Shown piece after piece: positions 11,467 to 21,384 of a stretch of DNA of 64,000 nt. This stretch comes from Neonectria sp. B-13 (lineage: Eukaryota; Ascomycota; Sordariomycetes; Hypocreales; Nectriaceae), in NCBI GenBank assembly GCA_002682825.1, contig NOKP01000020.1:682001-746000 (forward strand), written 5' to 3'. Below the pieces are notes generated by a model. The model ran no database searches, was not told the origin of the DNA, and worked only from the letters and a program-made list of their open reading frames with translations. A program made the position numbers and the translations under genes. Each line of letters opens with the position of its first letter. The first letter of the stretch is position 1.

Positions 11467-12391
11467 AACTTAGATAGAGAATTACATACCTTGTATTTTA
11501 GACTACCTGTTTCTCATCCTCGCTACGTGATCATTCCAGACCCCGTGTTAGAAGTCATAATTTGCGATGTAATGGCATATGACGTTCCCACCGAACACAC
11601 CACAACATGAATGGGTTGCGTTGATTACGCGTCCATGGATCCAAGCCTCTCTCCTCCCATAAGATTGAAATGTACACTTGCGTAGATTTCCTGCCGGGTA
11701 CTTCAACTTTCCCCACAACACAGTACAACCAGCCTTCACCCCGGCTTCTCACCCCGACCTTTTTGTCTCCGTTTACCCCAGTTTCTCACCCCCGACATCT
11801 TGTCTCCGTTTACCCCAGCCTTCGAGTCATTCCGGGTAGACCGATTCCATATTGTTACGTTATAGTAACTGTAGATAGACAACAAGTATCTGGGGAAACC
11901 ACTTGGCCTGTGGCTTACAGGGGGGGCGTAGGCCCGGGTGTTGACTCCGGAGTGAGGCCAGGGGCTGGCTGGGGAAACCAGAATGGATTGGTTGCCACCA
12001 GGACCTTGCCCCTTGATGTTCCCTGACAGGACTAGACTCAGAGCTATCCCAAGTAGCCGGTAGGTCTATCTGGCCACAGGTAGGCTTCGGGGGCTTGGCT
12101 ACCCCGTCCAAGACATCTCGGCCATGACATCCGACGTCTTGTTTCGATACAGACCCAACTTATCATCAGCTGGTATCAGTTAGGTCAGATAGGACCCATG
12201 ATACCTTGTTGACATGATAAGTGGGTGCTTTTATCAATATGACCCCTTCGACGACGTATTAATACACGCGGTTTCCCCAGGATACTCTGGAGATATTCAC
12301 AGGTCAACAGTATCAGGTTCTCTTTCATTATCCTCCTCATTAGACACCCAGAAAGATTCACTGATAGACCACGATCCACTTGGTGGCCACA
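11467..12391. other. Intergenic region upstream of the permease
   Basis: No gene is supportable. A roughly 43-base segment (tctcacccc..gac..cttttgtctccgtttaccccag type) occurs twice in a row at about 11743-11820. The rest is probably the 3' region of P5C dehydrogenase and the promoter of the permease. Confidence 0.5.
11743..11820 (+). repeat. Two-copy direct repeat in the permease upstream region
   Basis: A unit of the form TTCTCACCCC(C)GAC, a T-rich spacer, then TCTCCGTTTACCCCAG is present twice in tandem. Function is unknown; it lies upstream of the proline-cluster permease. Confidence 0.55.
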
Positions 12392-14373
12392 ATGGGGCTA
12401 GATGAGATGGCTTTTTCGTCTAAGTCCGGGCTGGAAAGCTCCAACGCGGACCCGGCCGTCGAGGCTGCAACCTCCGTCAATCAAGGCGATCGGCTTGATG
12501 AGACAAGCGAAACTCAACGCGGGCTGAAGAGCCGACACATTCAACTCATTGCCTTGGGTAATTCCCATCCTAATTCTGGCAATACCAAAGAAGTGGAGCT
12601 AATTCTACCAGGTGGCACTATTGGCACTGGACTTTTTGTTGGTACCGGTGGCTCTCTAGCACAAAGCGGCCCAGGTCCGATTCCTCAACGTCTAGCTCAC
12701 CGTCTTGATTTACTGAAAAATGTATAGCTTCTCTTCTTCTAGCCTATATGATCATGTCGAGTCTAGTCTGGGTTATCGTTCAGGTCTTGGGCGAAATGAC
12801 GTCGTACATGCCAGTCAAGGGACTTACAGTGGCGCATCTTGTTGACAGGTTCCTTGATCCCAGTGTTGCGTTTGCTGTTGGTAAGCTGGTCACTGCCCTG
12901 ATCTATACAACTTGTCTAACGCGTGTCTCTAGGTTGGAATTATTGGTAGGTACCTGGATGAGCCACGGCATCAAACGCTAACAGCTCCTCCTCGATAGGT
13001 ACGCATACTGCATGGTTCCGGGAGTCGAAGCGACCGCTGTAGCAGTCATTATTGAGTACTGGACCACCGATGTCAATCCTGCCGTCTGGATAACGATTGC
13101 CCTTTTCGGTACGCAACTCTCCAACCTACAATTGCTCTTTAAGTAGCTCTGACGTTTTTCTTCCGAGCAGTGACGCTCTTTCTAAACCTCTGTGCGGTCC
13201 GCTTCTTCGGTGAATGCGAGTTCTGGTTTGCGTCGATCAAGTTAATTGCCCTCGTTGGTTTGATCATCCTCGGCTTTATTCTATGCCTAGGAGGCGGCCC
13301 AAACCACGACCGCCTAGGTTTCAGATACTGGCAAGACCCTGGCTCGTTTAAGGAGTTCCTGGTCCCTGGAGATACTGGACGATTTCTCGGCCTTTGGCAA
13401 GCGCTGATCAAATCAGGGTTTGCTTTTATTCTCTCGCCTGAGTTTCTGACCAACACAGCGGGCGAATGTCAGGCCCCGCGACGCAACATTCCCAAGGCTA
13501 CGAGCAGATATATCTACCGGCTTGTTGGGTTCTATGTTCTGGGGACCCTTGTCATTGGAATTCTGGTACCTTGGGATGATCCACGCTTGCTTGGCTCTTC
13601 CAATGCTTCAGCCAGCCCCTTCGTCATTGGCATCCAGAACGCCTCGATCCCTATCTTGAACCATATTCTGAACGCCGTCATTCTCACCGCGGCTTGGTCG
13701 GCCAGCAACTCCATGCTCTATGCCGCATCGAGAATTCTATATGGAATGGCCTGTAAGGGAGAAGCCCCAAAGGTCTTTAAGCGATGCAATCGATGGGGTG
13801 TTCCCTGGGTCGCAGTCCTGGCATCCTTTATGCTTGGTCTTTTGGCCTATCTCAATGTGTCAAGCACAGGCGCAAATGTGTTCAATTGGCTTACCAGTCT
13901 TGTCACCATGAGTGGTATGATCAACTGGATTGTTGTCCTCATAACCTACCTGGTAAGTTCTATCTTCGTCCCTGTTGGTCCAGTGCAGTCAGTAACGTGG
14001 TTATTTTTAGCAATTTCGCAAGGCAACCATCTACCAGGGCATCAATGACAAGCTACCCTTCAGAAGCTACGCCCAGCCATATTCTACTTACTACGCAATC
14101 ACATTTATGTCCTTAATCTGCTTGACGAGTGGATTCGCAGTATTCTTTCCTGGAAGATTCAAGGCCGCAGACTTCATCACATCCTACGTGTCGATTCCGA
14201 TATTCGCAGGCTTATATCTCGGCCATAAACTTTGGACTAAAAGCTCTGGGTTTCGCAAGGTTGAAGACATCGATCTTTTCAGTGGCTTGGAAGAGGTCGA
14301 AGAAATAACTGCAAACGATGTCCCACCAGTCCCAGCCAACATTTGGGAAAAGATTTGGTTCTGGCTGTGCTAA
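12392..14373 (+). CDS. Amino-acid permease of the proline cluster (AAT/YAT family)
   Basis: Seven exons: 12392-12557, 12612-12674, 12728-12880, 12933-12945, 12999-13108, 13171-13952 and 14011-14373, giving 549 residues. The fourth exon is only 13 bases and encodes the WNYW motif jointly with its flanks. The protein has an acidic N-terminus, the family signature [20 protein letters not shown] in the first membrane span, GEMTSYMPV, then about twelve hydrophobic spans, with [20 protein letters not shown] and [15 protein letters not shown] as further family hallmarks. These import amino acids with protons at the plasma membrane. Position beside proline and P5C dehydrogenase makes proline the likely substrate, as for A. 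nidulans PrnB. Substrate is inferred from context. The second intron starts with the weak donor GTCCGA, but its removal restores the expected [13 protein letters not shown] reading. Confidence 0.9.
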
Positions 14374-14879
14374 ACGGCGGAGGAATTGTTGGAAGATGGA
14401 TGCAACAAAACATTTGGAAACTTCGATTCATCACCAGTCCCATAATATTAGTCCTTTAGTCGCAAGCTTGAGTTGTTAATTGATTATACTCCATTATTTT
14501 TCCACAGAGTCAAGGTTGTCTGCTTCTCTCCATCAGGTGGGCTTCGCGTCAGGATTATCGTGGTTAACAGTTCTGAGGAATTCCAAGGCCCTTTTGTCCC
14601 AAACTTCAAAATGAATGAATTCATGTTAACGTAAACCTTGGCTTCGATTGAACCCCATCTGATATGGGTCAAGACAACTGGGTCCAGGTTGAAATTTTCG
14701 TTGTCCCCACACATTCACCAGAGGTCATTGCAAACTACCCAGTGAAACACACAACCAAAAATTAGGGTTTATTGCGCCCAACACCGACGAAGTGACGAAA
14801 TGGTCCTCCTTGGTGGGAGTGTCGTTCACAATGTCTTCCGAGCTAATATTATAACTCTTCTGCGGAAAGGAAGACGAAT
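14374..14879. other. Intergenic, no gene seen
   Basis: This is a 3' flank of the permease and spacer before the tRNA array. Only short open frames with no protein-like features are present. Confidence 0.6.
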
Positions 14880-14884
14880 AAAAA
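14880..14884 (-). terminator. Pol III terminator of tRNA-Phe copy 1
   Basis: Five consecutive T on the minus strand, 9 bases after the discriminator base of the tRNA at 14894-15019. Confidence 0.7.
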
Positions 14885-14893
14885 GATAGTGAT

Positions 14894-15019
14894 TGCGGTT
14901 TATGTGGATCGAACACATGACCTTCAGATCTTCAGTCTGACGCTCTCTGTCAGTGAAGGTTAGTTGTGCATCTTGAACGAGGACTCCGTGGTAACATACC
15001 CCAACTGAGCTAAACCCGC
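14894..15019 (-). tRNA. tRNA-Phe(GAA), copy 1, with a D-loop insert
   Basis: On the minus strand the gene starts GCGGGTTTAGCTCAGTTGGG (acceptor strand, D-stem 5' half, intact A box). It continues after an insert with AGAGC, the anticodon arm CAGA-CTGAAGA-TCTG (anticodon GAA), variable loop, and a T-arm ATGTG-TTCGATC-CACAT containing a B box, ending AAACCGC plus discriminator A. The 53-base insert lies at 14947-14999 between GGG and AGAGC. It begins GTATGT and ends AACTAACCTTCACTGACAG. Removing it leaves exactly 73 bases with a canonical D-arm. No intron is present at the usual 37/38 position. The acceptor stem has one G:A mismatch (5:68) shared by all three copies. Intact Pol III boxes and a T-run suggest an active gene; how the insert is removed is not known. 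Confidence 0.88.
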
Positions 15020-15093
15020 TTGGTTGAGGTGAAGGCGTCTCGTGTGGGTTATGTTGCCGGCGGAGATCGTCAGAATAGCAAAAAGGACGAAAC

Positions 15094-15098
15094 AAAAA
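15094..15098 (-). terminator. Pol III terminator of tRNA-Phe copy 2
   Basis: Five consecutive T on the minus strand shortly after the tRNA at 15107-15233. Confidence 0.7.
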
Positions 15099-15106
15099 GT
15101 AAGGTG

Positions 15107-15233
15107 TGCGGTTTATGTGGATCGAACACATGACCTTCAGATCTTCAGTCTGACGCTCTCTGCCAGTGAAGGTTAGTTATATATCTCGGATAGGGAAGAC
15201 TGTGATGACATACCCCAACTGAGCTAAACCCGC
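15107..15233 (-). tRNA. tRNA-Phe(GAA), copy 2, with a D-loop insert
   Basis: The mature parts are the same as in copy 1, including the A box, B box, GAA anticodon and the 5:68 mismatch. The insert at 15160-15213 is 54 bases, again starting GTATGT and ending AACTAACCTTCACTGGCAG; its interior differs strongly from copy 1. Exact GT-AG removal leaves 73 bases. The single G for A change in the conserved 3' block (CTGGCAG) still leaves a CAG end. The spacer to copy 1 is 87 bases and unlike it in sequence, so the units are not recent identical duplicates. Confidence 0.88.
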
Positions 15234-15311
15234 TTGCTTGTGGTTGGCGGCTTCAAGGTTGAGTAGTTATGCTGGCTTTGCGAGTGACTCGAAACAGTCA
15301 AAAAGACAACC

Positions 15312-15317
15312 AAAAAA
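15312..15317 (-). terminator. Pol III terminator of tRNA-Phe copy 3
   Basis: Six consecutive T on the minus strand, 9 bases past the end of the tRNA at 15327-15454. Confidence 0.7.
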
Positions 15318-15326
15318 CAAAGTCTT

Positions 15327-15454
15327 TGCGGTTTATGTGGATCGAACACATGACCTTCAGATCTTCAGTCTGACGCTCTCTGTCAGTGAAGGTTAGTTAT
15401 TTGCTTCGAATGAGGGATTAATGTGTGAACATACCCCAACTGAGCTAAACCCGC
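15327..15454 (-). tRNA. tRNA-Phe(GAA), copy 3, with a D-loop insert
   Basis: This is the third head-to-tail copy, 93 bases from copy 2. Mature segments match the other two. The insert at 15380-15434 is 55 bases, with GTATGT at its start, AACTAACCTTCACTGACAG at its end and a diverged interior. Its removal gives the same 73-base tRNA-Phe. The CTAAC motif lies 12 bases before the insert end, a normal branch-point spacing for ascomycete mRNA introns. Confidence 0.88.
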
Positions 15455-15896
15455 GTGTTTGATAACGATAGCTTCGCTAATGCAGACTATGCGGGTGGAG
15501 TTTCATCTAGCCGCGGTCAACCACCCTAGAGTCCCGAAAGAAAGTTGTGTTTTCCAGAGTTTTATCCATGCTTCGAGTAATGAAACTAGACGAAAGTTTG
15601 GTATAGTAAATCTCATTTTTGCTTCTTGATATGCCCGGCTATGGAGTCCGCTGTAAAAGCAAACAAATCGAATACAGTTGAAAGAGTCGTTGACTCATTA
15701 GTATAGCACAATGAATAAATGCGTCGGTAGATAAACGATCAATAAGGCAGACGGATTGCTTGAGTAAAATAATATTACTAGATTTGGGACTGGTATTGTT
15801 TGTTTTGATGAGTATCTTCTAAACTGCCAAACTTCCTCAATCTAGGGCTCAAAAACATTGTTGTACAAAATACAAAACTTTGCTAGATTTTCGGGA
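15455..15896. other. Intergenic, no gene seen
   Basis: This is the upstream flank of the tRNA array and the 3' flank of the cytochrome b5 reductase gene. It is AT-rich and has no protein-like frame. Confidence 0.6.
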
Positions 15897-16891
15897 TCAG
15901 AACTTGTGGATCTGATTCCGTCTGTACCCAAGCTGTTCCAACACTCCGGGCGAATTCTTCTTGCCAACAAGTGATTCTTCCATTGCTGGTGGCCCGCACA
16001 CAAAGACCTTGGTGTCCTGTACAGGAGAGGGCACAACTGCTTCTAGCAACTCTCTCGTAACGTAGCCTTTTCGGAATGGTGATCCTTCGGCCGGGTGGCT
16101 GACAGTGTAAACTGCCTTGAAGCGATCAGGGAACTCCTTGGAAAACTGCTCGAACTCTTTGCGTAGCAGCACATCCGCGTCACTGTTGACGCCAAAGACT
16201 AGGGTAATAGCCGTTTTGTCGTCGGGGTTTCGGAGGATGCCCTGTGCGAGCTGGTAGATGGGAGTAATTCCAGCACCTCCAGCAATAAGCGTAATATGCG
16301 GGTGGCCATTAGGCTTCCATTGGTATCCTTTCAGAGGTGCCGCAAAGAGAAGCGTTTGCCCCGGTTCCAGAGAGTGGAGGTGCGTGCTGACTTTTCCGTT
16401 TGGATATTTCTTGACTAGAAGGTCCAGAAAACCCGGTTCGTCTGAGGAGAGGAGCGTGAGTGGAGTTTCGAAGAGAGTTGAAGGGGGTGCCACTTACCAG
16501 AGGCGCTCACGGGGGTGTAGGGACGTGGAACAGGCAGCCAGCTTCCATTCGGCCATGAAATGGTTAACAGCGCGGCTGCTGAAGATTAGTCGCTGAAACT
16601 CTCCACGAGCTGGAGAATTTACGCACATGTCAGAGTAAGTCCACTGACTGCATCTCTCTGGGGTAGCCTGAAGCGCAGGCGTTTGGTGTTGTGGTTCACA
16701 GCCTCAGAGCTCTCGAGAGGCAGAGACACGAATGCCGGGCCGCCTTTGAAAACCTTAGGCGGAGCGTTTGACTCTGCTGACGCGTTTCCCATGATGAGTT
16801 TGGCCATGATCCCGAATCCGATACCACCAGCGGCGAGACTGGCGATGATCGGTGCTGGTCGCGCTTGGCGAAACTGGATTACCCAAGACAT
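15897..16891 (-). CDS. mcr1: NADH-cytochrome b5 reductase, mitochondrial (Mcr1 type)
   Basis: Three exons on the minus strand, 16891-16627, 16578-16498 and 16441-15897, giving 296 residues. The start [14 protein letters not shown] is followed by one hydrophobic anchor ([19 protein letters not shown]), as in fungal Mcr1. The FAD-binding motif RPYTPVSA sits across the second intron. The NADH-binding [10 protein letters not shown] and the C-terminal [14 protein letters not shown] are intact. It transfers electrons from NADH through FAD to cytochrome b5 or to semidehydroascorbate at the outer membrane and intermembrane space. The upstream extension of the frame starts only with GTG, so 16891 is preferred. 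Length and motif order are as usual for the family. Confidence 0.93.
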
Positions 16892-17236
16892 GGTGAGAAA
16901 AAGGGTGAATGTGAAGATTAATAGAACTAGCAATTGGACCAAAGTAGTCACACGCAGAAGGCAGTGTTCATTTTATTTGTAGAGCGCTCCTGGAGCTGAA
17001 GGATGACGTGGGCGCATCTTTCGGTCTATCGGCATTTTTAAGATGTCCGGAAAACCCGGCGAAACCCACCAAACAATCCGGGCAAATCACCCCACGGGCC
17101 CGAAACCGCCCGAACGTGCCCGAAACCGTCATCCTATTCCCTGCAGTGGCTTTTTCTCCTTGGATCCTTCCGCCTAGAGTTTGCATTTGTTGTCGTATGC
17201 CGTTGAGTCTGTGCCGTGTTTGCACAGGCAAGTTGT
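16892..17236. other. Intergenic with short CCCGAAACC-type repeats
   Basis: Between 17045 and 17130 the plus strand repeats variants of CCCGAAACC/CCCGGCGAAACCC several times. No gene is seen. It probably holds the promoter of the reductase and the 3' flank of the transporter. Confidence 0.5.
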
Positions 17237-18834
17237 CTATTTCCAGCTAAATCCGAGCTTTCCCATTCGCAAGCCTCTGCCAGACTCCAGCCCCGCAGAC
17301 TTCTCCTGTCTTTCTGTATATCTCTTTTCTATCGCCTCAAGGCTGTGGCCTTTGGTCTCAAACATGAACAAGCAGACTGAAATCGTGCAGACAAGGCTTG
17401 AAAAGGCAAACAAGTAGTATGCCCCGAATTTAGACTTGGCGAGAAGAACTGGGGTGACCAAGGCGACAACGTAGTTTGCACACTAAGCACAAATATTAGC
17501 ACAACGTGTCTTAGTTGAGAAGATACAGCAGACTTACCCAATTGGAACACTGCGCGAGACTCGATGCACTGTTCCTAGTCTTTCTCGGCATGCTCTCCAC
17601 CACCCACGTTCGGAATCCAATGGCCCAGGTGAAGCTGAATGAAATTGCAAAAAGATAGATGGAAACAATCACTATCCATCTTCCTGCGCCGTGGTCCGGA
17701 TGGACTTGGTCGGCAGCGTAGAGTGAGCCCATGACAAACATCAAGGTTGTGATTAGCACCCCTCCCAAGATCCCCGACGTACGACGCCCCCAACGGTCCG
17801 CGAAGAGCGTTGCGGGTATAGTAGCTCCCATGATGACCAACGCAGAAACACCAGAGGCCAGAAATGATGCTCGCTCATTGCTCAGCCCTGCCTGGGTGAA
17901 CAGGATAGGAGCATAAAACAGCACGCCATCGATTCCGCTGAACTGTTGCATGCCCATGATAAAACAAGCAAAAGCAGTCCTGGACCTGTAAGGTGCTGAA
18001 AACGCATGTGCAAACTCTCTGAAGGTCTGCATAATGCTCTGCCAGAAAGTGACGTCTGGGTCCAAGGCCTCGTCTGGAGGCAGGGATTGGGAAAGCAGCT
18101 CTTTCTGCTCGGCCTCATCAAGGCCTAGCTGGGCCACAACCACCCGAGCCTCGTCTATTCTGCCTCTAGATAGAAGCCAGCGAGGTGATGGGGGCGTGAT
18201 GAAGTAGGTTGTCGACAAAGTGAGGCCAAGGAACGATGCAATAGCTGGCGGGAGTCTCCATGTGACAGAAGACGTTGAGTCGCCGAGGCGCGATGTGCCG
18301 TAACAGACAAAATACCCCGTAACCAGGCCGGAAACAATGAGGAACTGAGGCAAAGCGGTCATGATACCACGAACGCGGAAGGGTGATATCTCCGAGACCT
18401 GGACGTATACGGTACTGATGAACAAACCTTCCCCGATACCCTTTATAAGTCGGCCTAATACGAAGACGCCCAGGTTGGGAGAACCGCACTCGATCCCAGC
18501 TCCGATGCCATAAGTGACGGAACCAACAGCAATGAGACTGGTATGGCCGAACCGATGGGCAAGGGCACCAGCAAGGAGAGCTGTCAAGGCGCCTGGAATC
18601 AGAGAAGACGAGACAATCAACCCATGCACGGTTGCTGAGAATTCGCCAAACGTGGCTTTAAACGCAGGCATGGTGGTCACCGAACCGACGCTGCCGGTGT
18701 CGAACCTAAAGGCGTATCAGCGGATTTGAAGCTAAAACTTGTAGTTTGACGTGGTGAGCCTACCCAAAAAGAAATGCCACGCATGATGTGATGATGCTCG
18801 CCCTGACGTAGAAAGGGACAGTGAATGCCATCAT
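17237..18834 (-). CDS. MFS sugar transporter
   Basis: Three exons on the minus strand, 18834-18764, 18705-17538 and 17482-17237, giving 494 residues. The short first exon supplies the first membrane span (MMAFTVPFYVRASIITSCVA) and joins to FGFDTGSVGSVTTMPAFK, the usual opening of the sugar porter family. Other hallmarks are GRLIKGIGEGL, SEISPFRVRG, PSPRWLLSRGR, MQQFSGIDGVLFYAPI, DRWGRRTSG and the C-terminal ETKGHSLEAIEKRY. About twelve membrane spans are expected at the plasma membrane. The motif usually PESPRWL is PPSPRWL here. The substrate (hexose, pentose, disaccharide or related polyol) cannot be fixed from sequence. A second ATG directly follows the first. Confidence 0.9.
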
Positions 18835-19793
18835 CCAGGAGGTCTCTAATGAGAGATGTTCCTTTCAAGTTTGCAAGATGTCGTGATCTTGAGTGTGCAA
18901 ACTCTTGTCTGTGTGCGACTTATCTAAAGTGGACTTGCTCCAAGCCGCTAAAAAAAGTTGATTTGCCCTCAACAAATGATAAGGTTGCGGGATCCATCCA
19001 CCACCAACACGCTTCGAGGTGTGGTGGAGCGGTTGCCACCGGACTCCCTATCCAACCACATCTCCAGACAACACCACGATTTTTGGTTCCAGCATTATTT
19101 ATCGGAGGGTTTCTGCAAGGTGTCAAGCACAATGGCGGGTTGGGCATCAGGGCAGAGTGGATCACAACCGAAGATAAACGAAGACGGGCCGTCTCTGGTG
19201 GGTCTGAAGGAAGGAGATGCAGTGAGGTTGCAACATTATCAGAGACCAACTCGGGACTCTTGCGGTTCCTCTGTCAATTGAAATCACGAGTCGCGCTATT
19301 TTATCACACCTGTAGAACAGACAAGCTATCTTCAATGTATGTCTCTCGGTGTTTCGAATTTTGTCCTGCACCAAGTCTTTCAGACAAGACATACTGGTCA
19401 GTTCCCAAGCGACGAACTAGTCCCCTGGACCCTTATTTTAGTCTGTGTAACTGGTGCTTAGACTAGACTACGGATAGAGGACCTGTTTTCTGTTCTAGGA
19501 AGGACTAGCCGCCCATGTCCAATCGGTTGCCGCACCACTCAGAAGCATGCAGAATGTGGATCGGTGCTTTCGCTCTTGGCGCATGTGAATTAATTTATGA
19601 GAGAACGAGACAACAAGGAAGACCACGACGGTAACAAGTTTTCATAGAAAGAAACATGTGCTCGGTTTTCTGAAAATTCAATTGGATCTTGCAAAATACA
19701 CTGCCCTCCCAATAGAACCAATCCTTCCTTTCTTTGCCACAATCTTGAAGTGGATGTTACCTCCTGACCACAAGACTTTACCTCCTTTTGCGC
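18835..19793. other. Intergenic between two transporter genes
   Basis: A 213-codon plus-strand open frame (18825-19466) crosses the region but shows no domain, signal or membrane pattern and is probably chance. The region contains the promoter of the sugar transporter and the 3' flank of the next gene. Confidence 0.55.
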
Positions 19794-21384
19794 CTAGTAA
19801 GCGTATCTGACAGCATCCGAGTTTCCTTCCCGGTCGAGCTTCTTGTTGGCCCTGACAAGCCAAGTTCGAAGGACCCACGTGCCGGCAATGCACATGACCG
19901 CGAAGCCAGCGTTGCTAGCCATCCCGATCAAGTAGCGAGGTCCATCGCTCTTCGGGTACAGATATGCCGTGTAGATGTAGGACGCATTGGCGACGACATT
20001 CACAATCGACAGACTGACCGACTTCTTTTCGGGGGTCGATCCAAGCGTTGCCGATACCCAGCCAAGAATCATCGAGTTGACGGCGTAAGCACCGCTGGCG
20101 AACAGGAAGCAGGCGATGTAACGAGCAGGAGTGTTGAGGGTGGCGCAAGAGATAATGTAGCCGACCAGTGCAATGCCCATGCACACGGTGATGTGCCAGG
20201 TTCGCTCGTTGTGCCTTCCAGAAGAGATTCCGGCGAGGTATCCGAAGAAACCAGAGACAAGGTAAGGAGGGCAAGTGAGCACGAGCGTTATGGTTTTGTT
20301 GAAGCCCAGGGAGCCAACGACAGTGGGGAAGAAGTTGTTGAAGGAGCACGCTGAGAGATGCATGTTCTGGATGAAGCAAAGAAGCCAAAGTCGAGGATCG
20401 CGGATGGCCTGGGCAAAGCCAGCTCTGGCTCCCCGGCTCTCTTCGGCGCCGACAGTGTCCTTGATCATGCGGTTATGCGCCAGTTGACGTTCGTCCGGCG
20501 TCAGCCACCGAGTGGTCAAAGGGCTGTCAGCCAGAGTGAAAATGCCGACAATGCCGACGACGAATGTCAGGATGCCCTCAATGATGAAGAGCCACTGCCA
20601 TCCACGGAGGCCCTGTGCTCCATCGATGGTGTTGAAGGTAGCCGCGGCAATGAGACCGGAAAAAGACGTGGCAAAGATGTTGCCGGAGTATAGAATCGAT
20701 ATCCGGGTAGCAATCTCCTTACGAGTGTAGAAGATTGACAAGAGGTAGAGAGCACCGGGGTAGAAGGGCGCCTCCGCAACTCCTAGGAAGAACCGCAGGA
20801 GAACAAGATCGGTGTAGTTCTTAGCGAGAGCCGTGCAAGCAGAAACAACTGCCCAGACCATCATGCAGACAGACATATAAACGGAAGGACGGACGCGTTT
20901 CGACGAGATTAACATATTCGAGGGAATCTGCATAAGCAGGTATCTGGTCAATCGTTAGTAAGAGGAGGAAGATCGATTTCTGTCAAGGCTCGTATCTTAC
21001 CCAACGAAGAGAATCGAGATACAGGTATTATACTGGGTTCCGACCAGACCAAGATGATCTTCCAGGTCGTTCAATCTAGCCTGAGCAATGGCATTTCGAT
21101 CTAGCTGTAAAGGTTTGCAGATTAGCCAAGGGTCTCTCAAAGTACTCAACCAGCGGTGGCGAACGTACGTAGTTCAGAAAATACATGGCCCAAAGAGTGG
21201 GCATGATTCTGTAGTCCAGCTTGCGAACGAGGCGAATCTCTTCGGGGTCGGTCTTCTTCACAGCTCCAGAGTAGTCAGCCTCCTCGCCGAGGACGCCGCC
21301 CTTCTCCATGGGGTCTGCAGTCATTTCGACAAAGGCGGCCTCTGGCTTTCGTTCAATGCTGCTTCGCTTGGTGTCTGCCGTCAT
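19794..21384 (-). CDS. MFS transporter, anion:cation symporter family
   Basis: Three exons on the minus strand, 21384-21169, 21104-21001 and 20943-19794, giving 489 residues. A hydrophilic N-terminus leads to VRKLDYRIMPTLWAMYFLNY and LDRNAIAQARL, the classic opening of the DAL5/TNA1 (ACS) family. GTQYNTCISILFVGYLLMQIP, RFFLGVAEAPFYPGALYLLS and GWQWLFIIEGI are further family signatures. The family imports organic anions such as allantoate, nicotinate, pantothenate and tartrate. It is followed on the same strand side by glycerate kinase and then by a divergent tartrate/D-malate dehydrogenase, which makes tartrate, malate or glycerate attractive candidate substrates. That substrate call is inference from context. 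Confidence 0.92.

Noticed and set aside
14894..15454. tRNA-derived SINE or pseudo-tRNA array
   Set aside because: Mature parts, both internal promoter boxes and terminators are intact in all three copies, there is no A-rich tail or target-site duplication, and the inserts have conserved ends.
18825..19466. 213-codon plus-strand open frame
   Set aside because: It overlaps the first exon of the sugar transporter and shows no signal, domain or splice-compatible extension.
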